Origin: Paenibacillus xylanilyticus
GTDB taxonomy: Bacteria > Bacillota > Bacilli > Paenibacillales > Paenibacillaceae
Assembly (NCBI RefSeq): GCF_009664365.1
Contig: NZ_CP044310.1
Span: 4,839,001 to 4,903,000, forward strand
DNA length: 64,000 nucleotides
Direction: 5' to 3'
Positions 8,502 to 17,659 of this stretch are shown piece after piece (within the stretch, counting starts at the first letter, position 1; each line of letters starts with the position of its first letter). Below the pieces are notes generated by a model that did no database searches, was not told where the DNA came from, and worked only from the letters and a program-made list of their open reading frames with translations. The position numbers and the translations under genes were made by a program.

Positions 8502-9284
8502 ATGAATCCATATGAGAATCGATTTGCAGGTAAAGTTGCAGTTGTTACAGGCGCAGCATCCGGTATCGGATATGCCATTGCGAGACGCCTTGTCCAAGAA
8601 GGAGCTTCCGTCCTTGCCGCTGATCTGAATACGGAACGTCTGGACGCTATCCAGGGTGAACTTGGGGAACGGTTCTTCGGTGTTAAAGCCAATGTAACCG
8701 TTGAAAACGATATTGAAGAAATGGTGAGTGCCGCTGTCAAACAATTTGGCAAACTCGATCTGGCCTTTAATGTGGCAGGTGCCTCCCGTGCAGGCGTTAT
8801 TACGGAACTATCGGAGAAAGATTGGGACTTCACCGTGGATCTGTGCATGAAAGGCGTCTTCCTGAGCATGAAGCATGAAGCCCTTGAGATGGCTAAACAT
8901 GGTGGCGGAGCCATCGTAAACGTGGCCTCCCTCAACTCTCACGTGCCTATGTATGCCGGATCGGCCTATGCCTCTGCCAAAGCTGGCGTCGAAATGCTTA
9001 CCAAGAATGGAGCACTCGAAATGGCGCGTAACGGCATTCGTGTCAATGCCATTCTACCGGGTCTCATTGATACACCATTAACTGCGGAGCTGCTCTCCAA
9101 TGCAGACATCAAAGAAGCCTACATGGAACGGATTCCGATGAAACGTGCTGCACAGCCTGAAGAAATGACGGGACCTGCCCTGTTCCTTGCGAGCGACGAT
9201 GCAGGATATGTGTCCGGTTCCAGCCTCATCGTGGATGGAGCTTGGGCAACGACCGGCTATCCAGATCTGAGCCGCTGGTTCTAA
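8502..9284 (+). CDS. SDR family NAD(P)-dependent oxidoreductase
   Basis: The 260-residue classical short-chain dehydrogenase has the cofactor motif TGAASGIG near the N-terminus, an NVAG-type motif, a catalytic Ser in NVASLNSH and the YASAKAG (YxxxK) pair. The C-terminal block PEEMTGPALFLASDDAGYVS and the SLIVDGAW ending are also classical. It probably oxidises an alcohol or reduces a ketone, but the substrate is unknown. The start is ATG at 8502, after GAGGAGTG; an upstream in-frame ATG at 8418 would add 28 residues with no RBS. It is divergent from a LysR gene, the common arrangement for an inducible enzyme. Confidence 0.92.
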   Translation: MNPYENRFAGKVAVVTGAASGIGYAIARRLVQEGASVLAADLNTERLDAIQGELGERFFGVKANVTVENDIEEMVSAAVKQFGKLDLAFNVAGASRAGVITELSEKDWDFTVDLCMKGVFLSMKHEALEMAKHGGGAIVNVASLNSHVPMYAGSAYASAKAGVEMLTKNGALEMARNGIRVNAILPGLIDTPLTAELLSNADIKEAYMERIPMKRAAQPEEMTGPALFLASDDAGYVSGSSLIVDGAWATTGYPDLSRWF

Positions 9285-9321
9285 GTCTTTACATTTCCAC
9301 ATGGTTTCCATATACCAAGTA

Positions 9322-9363
9322 AAGCCTATTGGACAGAGCTCTGCTCTGCCAGTAGGCTTTTTT
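9322..9363 (+). terminator. Rho-independent terminator of the SDR gene
   Basis: AAGCCTATTGG-type stem with CAGAG/CTCTG inner pairing, followed by TTTTTT. Confidence 0.8.
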
Positions 9364-9493
9364 CACTTAAATATAGATACTCGATATTTTACAAAACTGC
9401 TTTAGTTCGCTAACTTCGGCTTAACAATTCGCCCCTATACTAAAACAATTATACATACAATCAACCATGAAACGGTAAAGGGGATCTGGAACT

Positions 9494-11080
9494 GTGAAAA
9501 AGAGAAAACAATGGCTCGCCGTTTTGTCCATGACAGCTATACTTGGCGCAGGCGCAACAAGCTACGCATCGATAGTTAATGCAGCCAGCGCATCCGAATC
9601 TGCTAATAACCATGTCGCACTACGAACAGCCATCCAAAATATGCAGGGAACCATCACTTGGGATAGCAGCAGCCGCAGTGCCGACATCCAGCTGGGTGAA
9701 GTCCGAGTGCAGCTACCGGTCGGAACAGCTACAGCTACCATTAACGGGGTGCAAACGCAGCTGGACAGCAAAAGTTATGTTACGAAAGGAACGACATACG
9801 TTTCCACGCAAACGTTGAAACAGATTACGGATCAGGTGATCCTGAGCCAGAATAAAACCGGATTTGAACAAGCAGCGGCCTTCCAGATGCCAAGCGGCAA
9901 AGCCGAAATCGCGGCCTCTACCCCGGACGGTCAGCGCCTCCTCGTAACGGAAGCAGACCATGGCAGCATTTCCGTGCTGAATATTGCGGATCTGAACAAC
10001 GTGAACGTTCTGAAAACGGTCAGCTTCCAAGATCTCTCTGCCAAAGCAGAGGTAACTAGTGTCACGGTATCCAAGGACGGCAAATATGGTCTGGCCGTTA
10101 TTCGTACCGGCGATACAGATACCGAGGCGAACAAGGGACTACTGGCCATTGTTGATCTTGCAACCTACAAAACCGTGAAAACATATGAGCTCGGCATCGG
10201 GCCAGACTCCATTGCATTGTCCCCGGATGGATTGCACGCCGTGATTGCCATTGAAGATGAGGAACTGAACAAAGCTGCGGACGAGATCGATTACCCTAAT
10301 GCCAAACGCCCGGGCAGCATCATGATTGTATCGTTTGCGGGCGGAAACGTCCTTGAAGGAGAGGTAACCAACCTGCCTGTGTCTCTGGAAGATGTGAGCG
10401 GTGCAAGCTATCCGCACGATCCGCAGCCAGAGTATGTTGCCATCAGCCCGGACAGCACAACCGCTGCTGTTACCTTGCAGGAGAACAATGTCATCGCCAT
10501 CATCGACCTGCAAACGAAACAGATCAGCTCGATCTTCTCGCTCGGTACTACCTCACATCAAGCTGATCTGAGCGATGACGGTGTCGTTCAGTTCACTGAG
10601 AGCCTGACAGCCCGCTATGAGCCAGACGGTATTGCGTTCTCTGCAGATGGTAAATACGTGCTGACTGCCAATGAAGGCGACCTGGGCAAAGATGAGTTTG
10701 ACGATGGTGTCAAAGCTGGTGGACGTAATATCGCCGTCTGGGATTTGCAGGGCAAGCGGGTATATGACAGCCAAAACCTCATTGATGAAGCGACGGCCAA
10801 AGCAGGTTTATACCCGGATGATCGCAGTCCGAGCAAAGGCAGTGAGGTCGAGAATCTGACGGTATCCACTGTAGACGGCACTACTTATGCTGCCGTAGCC
10901 TCTGAACGGGCCGATGCCATTTTGTTCTTCGATCTGGCTGACCCGGTGAACCCGGCCTACCTTGGCCTGATTCCGACAGCTGGTGAGTCACCGGAAGGAA
11001 TCCACCGGGTTAACGGCCGCAGCATATTCGTCAGTGCGGATGAGAGCACAGGGACACTTAGCTTCTTCGAGAAAAAATAG
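9494..11080 (+). CDS. Secreted protein: stalk domain plus choice-of-anchor-I-like beta-propeller
   Basis: The 528-residue product starts at GTG 9494. A signal peptide (KKRKQWLAVLSMTAILGAGA, cleavage after about residue 30, SIVNAAS) is followed by a copper-amine-oxidase N-terminal-like stalk domain (about 35-115: GTITWDSSSRSADIQLGEVR, KGTTYVSTQTL). The rest is a WD/YVTN-like beta-propeller (about 125-525) with repeated blades (LLVTEADHGSISVLNI, GPDSIALSPDGLHAVIAIED, PEYVAISPDSTTAAVT, PDGIAFSADGKYVLTANEGD). The NEGD and SEVENL-type motifs occur in 'choice-of-anchor I' proteins, some of which sit near alkaline phosphatases. No catalytic site is recognised. Role unknown; extracellular. Confidence 0.8.
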   Translation: MKKRKQWLAVLSMTAILGAGATSYASIVNAASASESANNHVALRTAIQNMQGTITWDSSSRSADIQLGEVRVQLPVGTATATINGVQTQLDSKSYVTKGTTYVSTQTLKQITDQVILSQNKTGFEQAAAFQMPSGKAEIAASTPDGQRLLVTEADHGSISVLNIADLNNVNVLKTVSFQDLSAKAEVTSVTVSKDGKYGLAVIRTGDTDTEANKGLLAIVDLATYKTVKTYELGIGPDSIALSPDGLHAVIAIEDEELNKAADEIDYPNAKRPGSIMIVSFAGGNVLEGEVTNLPVSLEDVSGASYPHDPQPEYVAISPDSTTAAVTLQENNVIAIIDLQTKQISSIFSLGTTSHQADLSDDGVVQFTESLTARYEPDGIAFSADGKYVLTANEGDLGKDEFDDGVKAGGRNIAVWDLQGKRVYDSQNLIDEATAKAGLYPDDRSPSKGSEVENLTVSTVDGTTYAAVASERADAILFFDLADPVNPAYLGLIPTAGESPEGIHRVNGRSIFVSADESTGTLSFFEKK

Positions 11081-11085
11081 TCCAG

Positions 11086-11125
11086 TACGCAGCAGGCATC
11101 TGTTCCAGCAGCTGCCTGCTGCGTA
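11086..11125. repeat. Perfect 13-bp inverted repeat
   Basis: TACGCAGCAGGCA and its exact complement are separated by 14 bases just after the propeller gene. It has no T-tract, so it is probably an accessory hairpin before the real terminator. Confidence 0.7.
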
Positions 11126-11143
11126 CCGAGTCCACGAAATCTC

Positions 11144-11182
11144 AAAAGGACATGAGAGCATCACGCTCCCATGTCCTTTTTT
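11144..11182. terminator. Bidirectional terminator
   Basis: AAAAGGACATG...CATGTCCTTTT stem with an inner GAG/CTC pairing and T-tracts in both directions, between the converging propeller and M20 genes. Confidence 0.85.
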
Positions 11183-11212
11183 GCTGCCTGCTAATGCACC
11201 ATCTCTGCTGCT

Positions 11213-12469
11213 TTACACGCTGCGAGCCAATCGTTCCAGCCATTCCACCGCCGGAGCGAGAACCGCTTCATCGATATCGAATTCAGGATGGTGATGGGGT
11301 GCAGGCAGGTCGCTGCCCACAATCATATACGTGGCAAGTCCACCCTGCTCCTGTACCCGTTTGATCATATAGCTCGCATCCTCGCTTCCCAGGGCAGCGC
11401 CATCCGAGATTGCTTCAGCATGTTTTATTCCGGATATCCCTTCTGCCTTCTTCACAGCAAGCTCCGCAAGTTCCATATCGCACCTTATCGGAATAGCTCC
11501 GCCTACAGTCTCAACGGTAACTCTTAACTCATGCATGGCTGCACTATGCTCCAGAATCTGACGCACACGCCGCTCCAGTTCAAGATTCGTTTCTTCCTTC
11601 GTGGAACGCGTCTCAATCACCATGCGAGCGTGCTCGGCAATGATGTTCGCGCCAGTTCCTCCTTCCAAAATGCCCACATTGATCCGTGTATCGGCTGTAC
11701 TGAATCTTGGCAGAGCATGAATGTTAAGCATGGCCGTTGCGGCACCAAGCAGCGCATTCCGACCTTCCTCAGGTGAAGCTCCCGCATGAGAGGATACCCC
11801 GGTAAAGTGCGCTTCCAGCTTCGTCGTCGCCAGGAAACCGGCGGAGGCCCCTTTGACATGACCGGATGGTACGTCCGTGCCGAGATGCATGCAGAACAGG
11901 CGATCCACCTGATCCAGCATGCCTTTTTCTACCATGGCGTACGCACCGCGTACTCCCTCTTCGGCAGGCTGGAATAACAGCTGCACTTTCCCGGCAAACT
12001 GTCTGTCGCTTAATCGTTCTGCCAGCGCTAGACCGATACTGGTGTGACCATCGTGTGCACATGCATGCATAATGCCTTCATGGGTTGAGCGGAACTGCCC
12101 GGACTGCGGCACATGCTTGTCCTGTCCGCTTTCACGAATCGGCAGTGCATCCATATCGAAGCGAAATGCCGTTGTCGGCCCTTCCTGAATTCCATCCAGC
12201 TCGGCGACAACAGCCGTAAATCCGCCGCGCATCTGCTCCACTATAGCGGGCTCCGCTCCTTCCTGGAGAGCACGCTGATAAGCATCTTCCAGTACTTCCG
12301 GTTTGGGCAGCCCCCGCCGGGACGCGTCATCAATGGCATCTTTTCCATACGTCACACGATAGCCTAATGCCGTTAACATCTGTACAACTTTGGTAGCGGT
12401 ACGAAATTCAGTGAATCCCAATTCGGGATATTGATGCAGCTCTCTGCGAAGCGCGATAATGTCGATCAT
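11213..12469 (-). CDS. M20 family amidohydrolase, AbgA-like (aminobenzoyl-glutamate or related amide hydrolase)
   Basis: The 418-residue zinc aminoacylase/carboxypeptidase-type enzyme has metal-site blocks FRFDMDALP, HACAHDGHTSIGLALA and LFQPAEEG, a dimerisation lid (VSSHAGASPEEGRNALL) and a C-terminal His in DLPAPHHHPEFDIDEAVL. Length and block order follow E. coli AbgA (GHTSIG..., TRGARAMV-like, FMATTK-like 'FLATTKLEAHFTG'). The gene lies 47 bases after the AbgT transporter gene on the same strand, which supports uptake and cleavage of p-aminobenzoyl-glutamate or another amide. Only one M20 subunit is present, whereas E. coli uses AbgA plus AbgB. The start is ATG at 12469 with GAGAGGGG upstream. 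Confidence 0.85.
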   Translation of the reverse strand: MIDIIALRRELHQYPELGFTEFRTATKVVQMLTALGYRVTYGKDAIDDASRRGLPKPEVLEDAYQRALQEGAEPAIVEQMRGGFTAVVAELDGIQEGPTTAFRFDMDALPIRESGQDKHVPQSGQFRSTHEGIMHACAHDGHTSIGLALAERLSDRQFAGKVQLLFQPAEEGVRGAYAMVEKGMLDQVDRLFCMHLGTDVPSGHVKGASAGFLATTKLEAHFTGVSSHAGASPEEGRNALLGAATAMLNIHALPRFSTADTRINVGILEGGTGANIIAEHARMVIETRSTKEETNLELERRVRQILEHSAAMHELRVTVETVGGAIPIRCDMELAELAVKKAEGISGIKHAEAISDGAALGSEDASYMIKRVQEQGGLATYMIVGSDLPAPHHHPEFDIDEAVLAPAVEWLERLARSV

Positions 12470-12516
12470 ATCGGTTCCCCTCTCTCAACTCTCTTATTTC
12501 CGAATCAGTCCATCTT

Positions 12517-14031
12517 CTATAATCTGGCGTGAACTCCCGGGCCAAGTGGCAGGTTGAAGACGTACCAGAGAATGACCATGACGACCCAGACGGAGAAGAA
12601 TGCAATGGAATATGGCAAAATCAAGGAATAATACGTCCCGAGCTTGGCATCCTTGCGGTACTCCTGCAAAAATCCGACGAACAAGGGTACAAAAGGCGAT
12701 ACCGGGGCAAGTGGAATAATAACGGAGTCGGATACCCTGAAAATAACTTGAGTGAATGCCGGATGGAAGCCAAGCAGCATCATCATCGGGATAAACACCG
12801 GAGCCAGAATGGACCAGATCGCGGATCCACTTGCGATAAACATCGTTAGCAGCGCAGACAGGAAGATCAGTCCAATCACCACCGGGATGCCGTTAATGCC
12901 TGTTTTTTCAAGCAGATCCGTGATAGTCAGTGCCAGAAACTTACCCATGTTGCTCCAGTTGAACATCGCCACGAATTGCGATAGCGGGAAGACCATCACG
13001 ATGAAACCTGCCATCGTTTTGATCGGTTCAATCAGCAATTTCGGCAGATCATTCTGGTTCCGAATCACTTTCAGTTTAATGCCGTAAGTCAGTGCTACGG
13101 TGAAGAAGAATAGTAAAATGACAGGCACAATCCCTGCAAGAAAAGGCGAACCCATCACACTGCCTGTTTCCGGATTGCGAAGGATGCCATTCGAAGGTAC
13201 CACCATAAACGCGATGACAGCGATAAAAATAAGGGCGGCAATACCGGCTGCACGCAGTGCCCGGTTTTCTTCAGGTGTTGGAGCTTCCAGCTTGTACACA
13301 CGTTCCCCTTCATATTTGCCCAGTCTCGGTTCCAGGAATTTGTCGGTCATAAAACCTGCGACCAGTGTTAGAACAATGACAGAAGCGGACATAAAGTACC
13401 AGTTATCCAAGACCGTAACACCCACACTCGGATCTACCGAGGCGGCAATTTCGGTACTAATGCCTGACAGCAATACATCCGTCGTCACAATCAGCATATT
13501 TGCGGTGAAACCAGCACCAACTCCGGCAATGGCTGCGATCAAGCCGGCAATCGGATGTCTGCCTACAGCGAGAAAAATTAAGGCTCCGAGCGGAGGCATG
13601 ATGACAAGCGCTGCATCTGAAGATACATGGCTGAAGAATGCAATGAAAATGACCAGATAGCTGGCATAGCGGGCGGGTACCCGAACGGCCATTTTGCGCA
13701 TGACCGCTTCCAGAAGACCGACTTTCTCAGCCAAACCGATACCGAGTACCAATGCCAGAATCGAAGCAAGCGGTTTAAAATCAGCAAAGTTCTTTACCAC
13801 ATTCGGCAGCAGCCACTGTATTCCCTCTCGGCTCAGCAGGTTTTTGACCTGAACCTTCTCTCCATCAATCGGGTTATGTGCTGTCGCGTTAAAGAACGAC
13901 AGTATAAGGGTAGCAATCATCAGGGCAACAATGAGATAGATAAACAATAAAAACGGATTGGGAAGCTTATTCCCCACTTTCTCTACCCAACCAAAAAGTC
14001 CTGTATTCTCCTGCCTTTCCGCTTTCACCAT
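12517..14031 (-). CDS. abgT: AbgT family transporter
   Basis: The 504-residue inner-membrane transporter has about 11-13 hydrophobic segments. The signature region FFSHVSSDAALVIMPPLGAL is followed by GRHPIAGLIAAIAGVGAGF and AGFTANMLIVTTDVLLSGIS, and later PLSQFVAMFNWSNMG and MFIASGSAIWSILAPVFIPM; these are diagnostic of the AbgT family. E. coli AbgT imports p-aminobenzoyl-glutamate, and some members (MtrF, YdaH) also act as drug exporters. The adjacent AbgA-like hydrolase favours import here. GGGGGGA precedes ATG 14031. It is the first gene of a two-gene transcript behind a terminator-like hairpin at 14152-14227. Confidence 0.92.
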   Translation of the reverse strand: MVKAERQENTGLFGWVEKVGNKLPNPFLLFIYLIVALMIATLILSFFNATAHNPIDGEKVQVKNLLSREGIQWLLPNVVKNFADFKPLASILALVLGIGLAEKVGLLEAVMRKMAVRVPARYASYLVIFIAFFSHVSSDAALVIMPPLGALIFLAVGRHPIAGLIAAIAGVGAGFTANMLIVTTDVLLSGISTEIAASVDPSVGVTVLDNWYFMSASVIVLTLVAGFMTDKFLEPRLGKYEGERVYKLEAPTPEENRALRAAGIAALIFIAVIAFMVVPSNGILRNPETGSVMGSPFLAGIVPVILLFFFTVALTYGIKLKVIRNQNDLPKLLIEPIKTMAGFIVMVFPLSQFVAMFNWSNMGKFLALTITDLLEKTGINGIPVVIGLIFLSALLTMFIASGSAIWSILAPVFIPMMMLLGFHPAFTQVIFRVSDSVIIPLAPVSPFVPLFVGFLQEYRKDAKLGTYYSLILPYSIAFFSVWVVMVILWYVFNLPLGPGVHARL

Positions 14032-14151
14032 GCAAATCCCCCCAGACTGTTATTAACGTACATTTAACGAAATTGTCGTAATTTTAGGACATTATATAAT
14101 TAACTCCATACAAAACTCAATACTTATGTTATGTTTCTTGACACTAAACAT

Positions 14152-14227
14152 AAAAAATACCGATCTGCAACCAGGTTCACCCTGTCCGCCAGGAGTGGAC
14201 ATGAGAACTAAGGTTGCATCATCGGTA
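14152..14227 (-). terminator. Structured terminator between the regulator and abgT
   Basis: On the minus strand TACCGAT and TGCAACC pair with GGTTGCA and ATCGGTA, an inner GTCC/GGAC hairpin lies inside, and TTTTTT follows directly. It ends the regulator transcript about 120 bases before abgT. I could not match it to a known riboswitch. Confidence 0.75.
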
Positions 14228-14255
14228 TCCTTATTCCGACTCTATGTTCGTAAAT

Positions 14256-15560
14256 CTAACGCAGCAGCCGATATCGGTTACTTGGCCGTCCTCTGCGGGT
14301 ATTGAGCTCATTTCCCGTGATTTCAGCCAGGGAGAATGCCGTAAGACTGCCGAGAATCCGCTGTACGTGCCTGATGGTCATTGATAATCCTGATGCCAGT
14401 TCACTGGCCGTGAATTCTTCTCTGCCCATTCGGCGTATGTATGCCTTTAATTTCTGAAAGGTACGGATGCTTACCCCTGCCTTGTTCAACTGTTCGAGCA
14501 ATTCGGTGTCACTTGAATACATCTCATAGGATAATTCCTGATCCTCACCCGCTGCCTCCACAATCGTCCCATCCGTCTCATAGACAATCACACGTCCAGC
14601 TTCATCGTCCTTGGCATATTGGATCGCCTTCCGGGCGTGACGTTCTGCATCAAATGCCGTCTCACCAAACCCGATCCCGGCAAAGGAAAGCAGGTCCGTA
14701 TCCAGCTCAAGCTGGTGCATCGCTGTGTGCAGCGATTCCATGTTGCGGGCCATTCCGCCCCTGGAACCATACATCAGGTATCGTCCTGTACCATCCTGGT
14801 GAAGGGAACCATCGATTTGCTCACAATGACGCAGCAGGATGCCCTTGATCTTGAGCTCCATATGCTGCAGCTGATACCGTTCCGTTGATTGATCACCGGC
14901 TGTATGCCACCCTTCAATCTCGACCATTAACACGCCGATTTGGCTGTCTTTGAATGCAGAACTGCGAATCTGCTCAATCAGCATTCGTACCGCCTGCACC
15001 GTCTCCAGCTTGGTGGAATCGATTTTGAAGACAGGGACCCCTCTCTGAAGTAATCCTTCATATACAGCATACAGACAGGTAATGGCTGCCTTGGTCCGCC
15101 CTTCCTCCCAGTGACGAACGTGGAATTGGATCATGTCTTCGACATCGTAATCGGTGGAAAAAACGTATTTTCGCAGCTGCTCATCCGAGAAATTCAATTC
15201 CTCCAGACTGTCCATCAGCCCCCAGCTCTCATTTCCCGTCATATCAATGGAGATTTCCTTGACCGGATTGCCCAGTGTATAAATGGCTTGCAGCATGGCT
15301 TTGTACAAGCTCGCCCCGGTAGGCGGGCAGTAGATGGCATGTTCTTTTTCATGCAAGACGTCCTGGGCGGTCAGATAAGGAATGGGGCCCGTAAACACCC
15401 ACCCGTGTACTTTCTCGCGGTTCCTCGTAATAATCTCGCCCGTCTCGCGTGCGTGTTCATAGGGATACAGCTCAAAATGAGCCTCCAGATCCTGCCCCTC
15501 GACAGCACGCATGGTCCGCTCAATGGACGGCTTCGGTCCTACAATTCCGATTCGGTACAT
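14256..15560 (-). CDS. Regulator with GGDEF-like and C-terminal HTH domains
   Basis: A 434-residue soluble protein. The N-terminal part (about 1-160, YRIGIVGPKPSIERTMRAVE) looks like a ligand-sensing domain with GWVFTGPIPY and IYCPPTGASLYKAML blocks. A middle segment (about 200-340) has the pattern of a degenerate nucleotide-cyclase/GGDEF-like fold (IGVLMVEIEGW, GIGFGETAFDAERHARKAIQ) without an obvious GGDEF catalytic loop. The end (about 375-434, EFTASELASGLSMTIRHVQR) is a winged helix-turn-helix. Its position directly before abgT-M20 on the same strand suggests it controls them. ATG 15560 is chosen for the AAGGGG upstream. I do not know a named family. Confidence 0.7.
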   Translation of the reverse strand: MYRIGIVGPKPSIERTMRAVEGQDLEAHFELYPYEHARETGEIITRNREKVHGWVFTGPIPYLTAQDVLHEKEHAIYCPPTGASLYKAMLQAIYTLGNPVKEISIDMTGNESWGLMDSLEELNFSDEQLRKYVFSTDYDVEDMIQFHVRHWEEGRTKAAITCLYAVYEGLLQRGVPVFKIDSTKLETVQAVRMLIEQIRSSAFKDSQIGVLMVEIEGWHTAGDQSTERYQLQHMELKIKGILLRHCEQIDGSLHQDGTGRYLMYGSRGGMARNMESLHTAMHQLELDTDLLSFAGIGFGETAFDAERHARKAIQYAKDDEAGRVIVYETDGTIVEAAGEDQELSYEMYSSDTELLEQLNKAGVSIRTFQKLKAYIRRMGREEFTASELASGLSMTIRHVQRILGSLTAFSLAEITGNELNTRRGRPSNRYRLLR

Positions 15561-15695
15561 GCACTCACATCCCCTTGTCCAACGCAGCATTTGTTTAATA
15601 CAAAAATCATACCGAACTGAGGTTTCGCTGTAAACCTCTCATCTCAGCCATGGCTTACAGCATCTCATTCCTAATTATGCATCATAATCGTAAAT

Positions 15696-15734
15696 TTTAC
15701 ATTTAGTTAACCCATTCCCTACGTTCGTTTAGCA
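15696..15734 (+). promoter_or_regulatory. Pho-box-like tandem repeats upstream of phoA
   Basis: Four hexamers with an exact 11-base period: TTTACA (15696), TTAACC (15707), CCTACG (15718), TTAGCA (15729). Gram-positive PhoP binds TT(A/T)ACA-type direct repeats with 5-base spacers. Two of the four units fit well and two weakly. Confidence 0.6.
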
Positions 15735-15797
15735 ATTGTTGTATACACTGGTTTTGGGATACCAAACTATACATATCTATTTTAGGAGGATGTATTC

Positions 15798-17450
15798 ATG
15801 TTAAACCGGTTCAATGCCCGTGCGGCCAAAATGATGCTCGCGGTTACAACAGTTGTTACAGCTACGCTGGGAGGAAGCAGCGCAGCATGGGCTGCTGAGG
15901 ACACAGCTGCACCCGCATCATCATCACCGATCAAAAATGTCATTATCCTGATTCCGGACGGCATGGCTAACGACGCCACTGCACTGGCCCGCTGGTACAA
16001 AGGGTCTTCCCTGACTCTGGATTCCATGGCAAGCGGTATGGTTCGCACACACTCCGCGGATGCTCCGATTGCGGACTCGGCTCCTGCGGGAACGGCTTTT
16101 GCTACAGGTTATAAATCACATACAGGATATGTTGGCGTACTGCCAGACAAGGCAACCATGCCTGGACAGAAGGCGATCGCGCCTGGAGATGCCAAGAAAC
16201 CGATTGCTTCCGTGCTGGAAGCATCCAAATTGGCAGGCAAAGCAACCGGCATTGTAGCCACCTCCGAGATTATGCACGCTACACCGGCAGACTTCTCTGC
16301 CCACTATCCGGATCGCAAAAATTACGACGCACTCAGCAAACAGCAAGTATATAACGGCCTCGATGTTGTTTTGGGTGGCGGAAGTCGCTACCTGGAGCCA
16401 GCGGGCCGCAAAGACGGCGAGAATCTGGTCTCTTCCATCAAAGCACTCGGTTACGATTACGTGACCACGCCGGCTGCCATGAAAGCCTCAAACTCCGGCA
16501 AGCTGTGGGGAATGTTCGCACCTGCAGGCATGGCTTATGATATGGACCGTGACCCAGCCAAGCAGCCAAGCCTTGCTGCAATGACATCCAAAGCCATTGA
16601 TGTCCTGTCCAAAGACGAAGACGGCTTCTTCCTCATGGTTGAAGGCAGCAAAGTGGATTGGGCAGCTCATGCCAACGATCCGATCGGAATTATCAGTGAC
16701 GTACTGGCATTTGACGATGCCGTAAAAGTAGCCATGGATTTTGCCAAAGCCGATGGAGAGACAGCGGTTGTGGCAGTAACGGACCACGGTAATGGCGGTC
16801 TCACGATCGGCAACAATGCAACAACGGGCACCTATGACAAAGAACCATTGTCCACATTTATTGGACCTTTGAAAAAGGCCAAGCTGACAGGCGAAGGCGT
16901 GGAAGCCAAGCTGAATGCCAAACGCACCAATATCAAAGCGGTCATGAAACAATACTATGGCATTTCCGACCTGACATCCGAGGAGATCGCTACCATTAAG
17001 GCAGCCGAGCCAGGCAGCCTGAACTACGCCATCGGACCAATGATCAGCAAACGCGCAGGCATTGGCTGGACGACGGGTGGTCACACAGGCGGAGATGTTG
17101 TGCTCTACACGTATGCTCCGAACAATGATCGTCCATTCGGCGTAATCGACAATACGGATGTGGCTAAATATATGGCGCGCGTATTGAATCTGGATCTGGA
17201 TAGCGTGAGCAAACAGCTGTTTGTTCCTGCCAAACAAGCATTCACAGCCAAAGGCGCTACGTACAAGCTGGACCTGACAGATGCCAAAAATCCTAAGATT
17301 CTGGTTACCAAAGGCAGCACTAAAGTAGAACTGCAAATCTACAAAAACATTGCGCTGGTTAACGGCAAAAAGACTGCGTTGGAAGGCGTAATCGTATACA
17401 ACGGCGTAGATGCCTTTGTACCACAAGGTGCTGTTGATATGATTCAGTAA
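15798..17450 (+). CDS. phoA-like: Alkaline phosphatase (PhoA superfamily), secreted
   Basis: The 550-residue protein has a signal peptide (cleavage near SAAWAAED). The catalytic domain starts NVIILIPDGMAND (metal-binding Asp), followed by the nucleophile region IADSAPAGTAFATGYK, whose Ser corresponds to the PhoA phosphoserine. It continues EIMHATPADFSAHYPDR, FFLMVEGSKVDWAAHAND and AVTDHGNGG (metal His), with GWTTGGHTGGDVVLYTYAP near the end. A small C-terminal domain (about 465-550, TYKLDLTDAKNPKILVTKGS) resembles a copper-amine-oxidase/stalk add-on. It hydrolyses phosphomonoesters outside the cell to supply phosphate, and Pho-like repeats upstream support starvation induction. RBS TAGGAGG fits ATG 15798. 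Confidence 0.93.
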   Translation: MLNRFNARAAKMMLAVTTVVTATLGGSSAAWAAEDTAAPASSSPIKNVIILIPDGMANDATALARWYKGSSLTLDSMASGMVRTHSADAPIADSAPAGTAFATGYKSHTGYVGVLPDKATMPGQKAIAPGDAKKPIASVLEASKLAGKATGIVATSEIMHATPADFSAHYPDRKNYDALSKQQVYNGLDVVLGGGSRYLEPAGRKDGENLVSSIKALGYDYVTTPAAMKASNSGKLWGMFAPAGMAYDMDRDPAKQPSLAAMTSKAIDVLSKDEDGFFLMVEGSKVDWAAHANDPIGIISDVLAFDDAVKVAMDFAKADGETAVVAVTDHGNGGLTIGNNATTGTYDKEPLSTFIGPLKKAKLTGEGVEAKLNAKRTNIKAVMKQYYGISDLTSEEIATIKAAEPGSLNYAIGPMISKRAGIGWTTGGHTGGDVVLYTYAPNNDRPFGVIDNTDVAKYMARVLNLDLDSVSKQLFVPAKQAFTAKGATYKLDLTDAKNPKILVTKGSTKVELQIYKNIALVNGKKTALEGVIVYNGVDAFVPQGAVDMIQ

Positions 17451-17538
17451 GTTTGAAAGATAGTCTGCGCTTATAAACCAAACACATAATGGGAAAGCGC
17501 AGCAGTTTACAACGTTTCAACCGGAATTAAATCATTGG

Positions 17539-17569
17539 GCTGCCGAAATTGATCGGCAGCTATTTTTGT
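17539..17569 (+). terminator. Terminator of the alkaline phosphatase gene
   Basis: Perfect 8-bp stem GCTGCCGA / TCGGCAGC followed by TATTTTTGTT. Confidence 0.85.
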
Positions 17570-17659
17570 TGTTTCCCAGACAAGGATGGGTTCCCCCTCC
17601 TTGCTTGTCGTATAATGGACGTAACATTGATAAATAGAGACAAAAGGAGAGATTCACCC

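Noticed and set aside
14032-14255. Possible folate (THF) riboswitch before abgT
   Set aside because: The hairpin's sequence does not resemble the THF motif, and its T-run position fits a terminator.
16488-17426. Long open frame on the minus strand opposite the alkaline phosphatase
   Set aside because: It is a codon shadow of the phosphatase gene; composition is Cys/His-rich and no RBS or family is seen.
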